NCBI GenBank assembly: GCA_022616595.1
Contig: JAKEEL010000219.1
Span: forward strand, 1-8,282
DNA length: 8,282 nt
DNA from: Methylococcaceae bacterium
Lineage (GTDB): Bacteria > Pseudomonadota > Gammaproteobacteria > Methylococcales > UBA1147
Direction of reading: 5' to 3'
Every line of letters begins with the position of its first letter. The stretch's first letter is position 1. Below are positions 6,601-8,282 of the stretch, one piece after another. The position numbers were made by a program, and so were the translations under genes. The notes beneath the pieces were generated by a model, which saw nothing but the letters and a program-made list of their open reading frames with translations, did no database searches and was not told the origin of the DNA.

Positions 6601-6774
6601 GAGAAGCAAGGCGGTCAGCGCACCGATAATCAGAAAAATCTTGATGCCGAGATAGCTCGCCGGCTTTTTGTTGGATTTGTTTGTAACGCTGTGGTTGTTT
6701 CTGAACTTAAGCAAGGATTTATTCACCGACTTGGAAAGTTTGCTTGATCGAGCGATCGTCCCTTTGAATCGCAC
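3679..6774 (-). CDS. Bifunctional penicillin-binding protein: GT51 transglycosylase plus transpeptidase
   Basis: A 1031-residue membrane-anchored peptidoglycan synthase that polymerises lipid II and cross-links stem peptides in the periplasm. In order: a basic cytoplasmic tail of about 42 residues; one transmembrane helix at about 43-60; a GT51 domain at about 180-310 with the catalytic Glu190 in IEDRE, the EGGSTLATQLEKF block (230-242) and LDYVNTVPLAG with GYGEVYGLAKGLEVWFG (283-312); and a transpeptidase domain with SxxK Ser518-Lys521 (GSTAK), SxN Ser624-Asn626 (STN) and KTG 942-944 (GGKTGSGDN). All catalytic motifs are present, so both activities are plausible. About 200 residues (640-838) are inserted between SxN and the segment preceding KTG, and the protein is longer than typical PBP1a/1b. 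The start is the GTG at 6774, two codons after an in-frame TGA; its ribosome binding site is poor, so GTG at 6726 or TTG at 6714 are alternatives, both still before the membrane helix. It diverges from the downstream kinase gene. Confidence 0.9.
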   Translation of the reverse strand: MRFKGTIARSSKLSKSVNKSLLKFRNNHSVTNKSNKKPASYLGIKIFLIIGALTALLLWYEFRISALQSWFLTHYAEKLSYELNEGPSEAIVFPSSGPFNVSRGYTRIPDFQNRLLTEGFEVAQQTRFSDRLLELTSFGVTPPYREESIVGLQISEHSGATIYDTKQGRQIFQSYRDIPPLIVDSLSFIEDRELINPEALQSNPVVNWPRFYKAALLYGMGKLGFPVRVEGGSTLATQLEKFRYSAGGRTGSVTDKLKQITAASLRVYIEGADTREARQEIILDYVNTVPLAGAPGYGEVYGLAKGLEVWFGLNLSDVSGILMSRNTDQATAEVYKKVLLLLAAVRAPSFYLVQDFNALEQRVNSYVRLMAQHGVLSWPFARLVLDTRVKLKPAKYAPSLPEYTSRKAINTVRSNLAGTLGVPEYYDLDRLNMQVESTLDSELQAKVGKFLYQMKDPDFVRSNGFIGPRMLESGDPAAVIYSFVLYESTPYGNELRVHADSHEQPFDINSDMKLDLGSTAKLRTLVHYLDVVYSLFQEYAGLPVKELKELNDQKLDPITLWTLEELIRAPKQSVDQFLDAALERTYSANPGEQFFTGGGLHSFGNFNKDDNGRRLTVREATIHSTNLVYIRMMRDLVRYHSARLPYDAKALLENTKHPLRREFLVESAHYEIKLFLDKYHRRYRGLPEREIVARFLGKRVESADHLAMVFFAWHQDGDGYDFSKWLNSFSVRLDTKQIADLVDKYKRPEYTLADYAYLLRKHPMEVWAAGKIASQPELSRAELVDAGIPIAEQSYGWLFRGKRNSGAQKRHLRIKIERDAFARMTIYWKRLGYPFEQLVPSYATAIGSSSDRPAALAELMSILVNDGVRQPEVIIKRMVIGKSTPYHTDFRRIELPGERVLAPIVAKKARDLLALVVERGTARRVSGVYKYSDGAPIPVGGKTGSGDNRIKKFGRGGYLISSTAVNRTATFVFYLGDRFFGALTAFVAGKKAGNYTFTSALPVTMLNRLAPLINPSLKRPAEASVPQLARL

Positions 6775-7096
6775 CGATCAAAAAAGTTCTCGATTGAACG
6801 GGCCGCGGCAAGCGCAACCCAATCCAGCTCGAAGTGCCGATTTTATAACGTAGCGTCCGGATCGGCGAGGCTTATTTGGAGGTCATTCCACGTCCCGCAT
6901 GCTGCAATCTGGTTAACATAACTTTAGCCTAAACCCGGCTGAACAGGTTCCGAATCGCGCAGGGCAACGTCAAGAAATCGTGCGACCGACTGTCGCAAAA
7001 ATACCTCGCGGCCCAATGCCGCCTGCAATTGGAAGAGACTCGATAGGTTGAGAAAATCCGAGTAGAATTGATCTTTCTACATCGTTGGTCAATCAG
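6775..7096. other. Divergent intergenic region between the penicillin-binding protein and the kinase
   Basis: 322 bases with no credible gene. Towards the penicillin-binding protein, the minus strand has an A/T-rich TATAAA at about 6842-6847 that could be a -10 element, but without a recognisable -35. At 6923-6933 there is a small palindrome (TTTAG, one base, CTAAA) that might be an operator. A GGAGG at 6878-6882 is followed by no suitably spaced start codon. A candidate kinase promoter at 7040-7068 is listed separately. Confidence 0.5.
7040..7068 (+). promoter_or_regulatory. Candidate promoter of the kinase gene
   Basis: TCGATA (7040-7045, four of six matches to the -35 consensus), a 17-base spacer, and TAGAAT (7063-7068, five of six to the -10 consensus). 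Transcription would begin near 7075, about 22 bases before the GTG at 7097, which agrees with a start there or at the TTG at 7085. Judged by eye. Confidence 0.4.
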
Positions 7097-8282
7097 GTGT
7101 CAAACAAAATCAGCGAAAAAACCATCACCGCAGCCGGCGATGACCCGCCCACGGTTCTGAAAGCCGGCGCGGTTGATTCCGGATTGCGGGTCGGAATGAC
7201 TCTGAAGAACCGCTTCGTCCTCGAAAAAATACTGGGACAAGGCGGCATGGGTACGATTTTCAAAGCGCGTGACCGGCTCAAGGAAGAAATGGAGGACCGC
7301 AAACCCTTTGTCGCCATCAAGGTCCTGCATCCGAAATTTCAACGCAACGAGTCGCTGATCAAAGCTCTGCAGCGAGAAGCCCGGAAATCACAGGAATTGG
7401 CTCATCCGAACATCGTGAATGTTCATGATTTCGACCGGGACGGGAAATACGTATTCATGGTGATGGAATTCCTCCAGGGCAAGCCGCTGAATATTCTGAT
7501 CGAGCGCGGCGGGCTGGATACGATTCCTCTCGAGGAACGATGGTCGATGATCGGGAAAATCGGCCGCGGCATTGCCTATGCCCACGAAAAAAAAGTCATC
7601 CATTACGATATCAAGCCCGGCAACGTATTCATCTGTGATGATGGCAATGTCAAGATTCTGGACTTCGGAATCGCCAAGGCCCATCGCTCATCTTCAGAAG
7701 CGAATATGACGGTCTTCGACCAGTTTTCACCGGAGGCATTGACTCCCGCGTATGCAACCTGCGAAATGTTGCGCTGGGAACCCCCCGACATACGCGATGA
7801 TGTATACGCCTTCGGTTGCGTGGCCTACGAGATTCTGACCGGGCGACATCCCTTCAATAAAATGCCCGCGCTAAAGGCCGCAAAAGCCGGGATGAATCCG
7901 GCACCGATCAAAGGCTTGCCGAAGCAGCAGTGGCAGGCGATCAAATCGACCCTCGAATTCAAACGCGAGGATCGCATGCCGGATATCGTTCATTTTCTTA
8001 ATACAGGTTTCGGAAACAGGACTGGAAGGAAGAAAAAATCAAGCTATGTGATTGCCGCCGCCGGCTTGCTGGTGGTGATCGCGCTCGCCATCTGGCAGGT
8101 CATGCCTTTCCTGGATGGCGGTTCTCGGATCATCGGCGTCCCTCCGGAGCATGAAACCCCGCAGGGAACTGAGCGCCTTCCCGAACGAAAGGGACCTCCG
8201 CCAACTCCCGAGACCCAGCGAAAAATCGAGCGGATATTAAAAATCGCCGAAAGTCATGCTGCAATCGGGCGCATTATCGAGC
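7097..8282 (+). CDS. Membrane serine/threonine protein kinase, N-terminal part (runs off the right edge)
   Basis: A Hanks-type kinase that transfers phosphate from ATP to Ser/Thr of unknown targets. Numbering from the GTG at 7097: glycine-rich loop LGQGGMG 46-52, VAIK with Lys75, catalytic loop HYDIKPGN 169-176 (Asp171, Lys173, Asn176), DFG 189-191, and an APE-like TPAYATCE 216-223. The N-lobe, C-lobe and catalytic residues are complete, so it should be active. The catalytic loop has Tyr170 in place of the Arg of HRD, and the APE proline is replaced by Cys222. A basic stretch (about 308-314) precedes a transmembrane helix at about 317-338, so the kinase faces the cytoplasm and the Pro-rich remainder lies outside, ending at residue 395 at the window edge. 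No PASTA repeats are visible yet. The start is uncertain: the frame opens at 7052 and TTG 7085, GTG 7097 or ATG 7196 are possible, none with a clear ribosome binding site. I prefer GTG because the PPTVLKAG region resembles the N-terminal extension of related kinases. Confidence 0.9.
   Translation, partial: MSNKISEKTITAAGDDPPTVLKAGAVDSGLRVGMTLKNRFVLEKILGQGGMGTIFKARDRLKEEMEDRKPFVAIKVLHPKFQRNESLIKALQREARKSQELAHPNIVNVHDFDRDGKYVFMVMEFLQGKPLNILIERGGLDTIPLEERWSMIGKIGRGIAYAHEKKVIHYDIKPGNVFICDDGNVKILDFGIAKAHRSSSEANMTVFDQFSPEALTPAYATCEMLRWEPPDIRDDVYAFGCVAYEILTGRHPFNKMPALKAAKAGMNPAPIKGLPKQQWQAIKSTLEFKREDRMPDIVHFLNTGFGNRTGRKKKSSYVIAAAGLLVVIALAIWQVMPFLDGGSRIIGVPPEHETPQGTERLPERKGPPPTPETQRKIERILKIAESHAAIGRIIE

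Noticed and set aside
6878..6916. Small peptide: GGAGG followed by ATG at 6899
   Set aside because: The spacing to the ATG is too long for the ribosome binding site and the frame stops after five codons.

Overview
The window (about 8.3 kb, moderately GC-rich) looks like chromosomal DNA of a proteobacterium, most likely a gammaproteobacterium. The main reason is the rpoZ-spoT pair on the minus strand, a gene order typical of that class. I cannot name a genus. Coding density is ordinary. I saw no tRNA, rRNA, insertion sequence, CRISPR array or phage gene.

Layout. (1) 1-905, minus strand: rpoZ (RNA polymerase omega subunit) followed by the N-terminal part of spoT ((p)ppGpp hydrolase/synthetase), which runs off the left edge. 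The two are separated by a 141-base gap with a hairpin just upstream of spoT. The gene usually found before rpoZ, gmk, is absent here; rpoZ instead has a good candidate promoter of its own. (2) 1202-3651, plus strand: three genes reading together, namely a short rubrerythrin without a rubredoxin domain, a soluble Fe-S protein of the heterodisulfide reductase/GlpC type (two 4Fe-4S motifs and two cysteine-rich CCG-like domains), and a DUF3501 protein. The last two are one base apart. This is the most interesting block: it looks like a peroxide/oxygen-defence or electron-transfer module whose third member has no known function. (3) 3679-6774, minus strand: a large membrane-anchored peptidoglycan glycosyltransferase/transpeptidase (class A penicillin-binding protein type) with all three transpeptidase motifs and an extra segment of about 200 residues between the second and third. 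(4) 6775-7096: a divergent intergenic region. (5) 7097 to the right edge, plus strand: a serine/threonine protein kinase with a transmembrane segment after the kinase domain. Its catalytic loop reads HYD instead of HRD.

How the genes may work together. rpoZ and spoT belong to transcription and the stringent response. The rubrerythrin block probably forms one transcription unit in which the Fe-S protein could supply electrons to the rubrerythrin; this is inference from context and from the missing rubredoxin domain. The penicillin-binding protein and the kinase are divergent neighbours. Since Ser/Thr kinases control cell-wall enzymes in other bacteria, a link is possible but not shown by the sequence.
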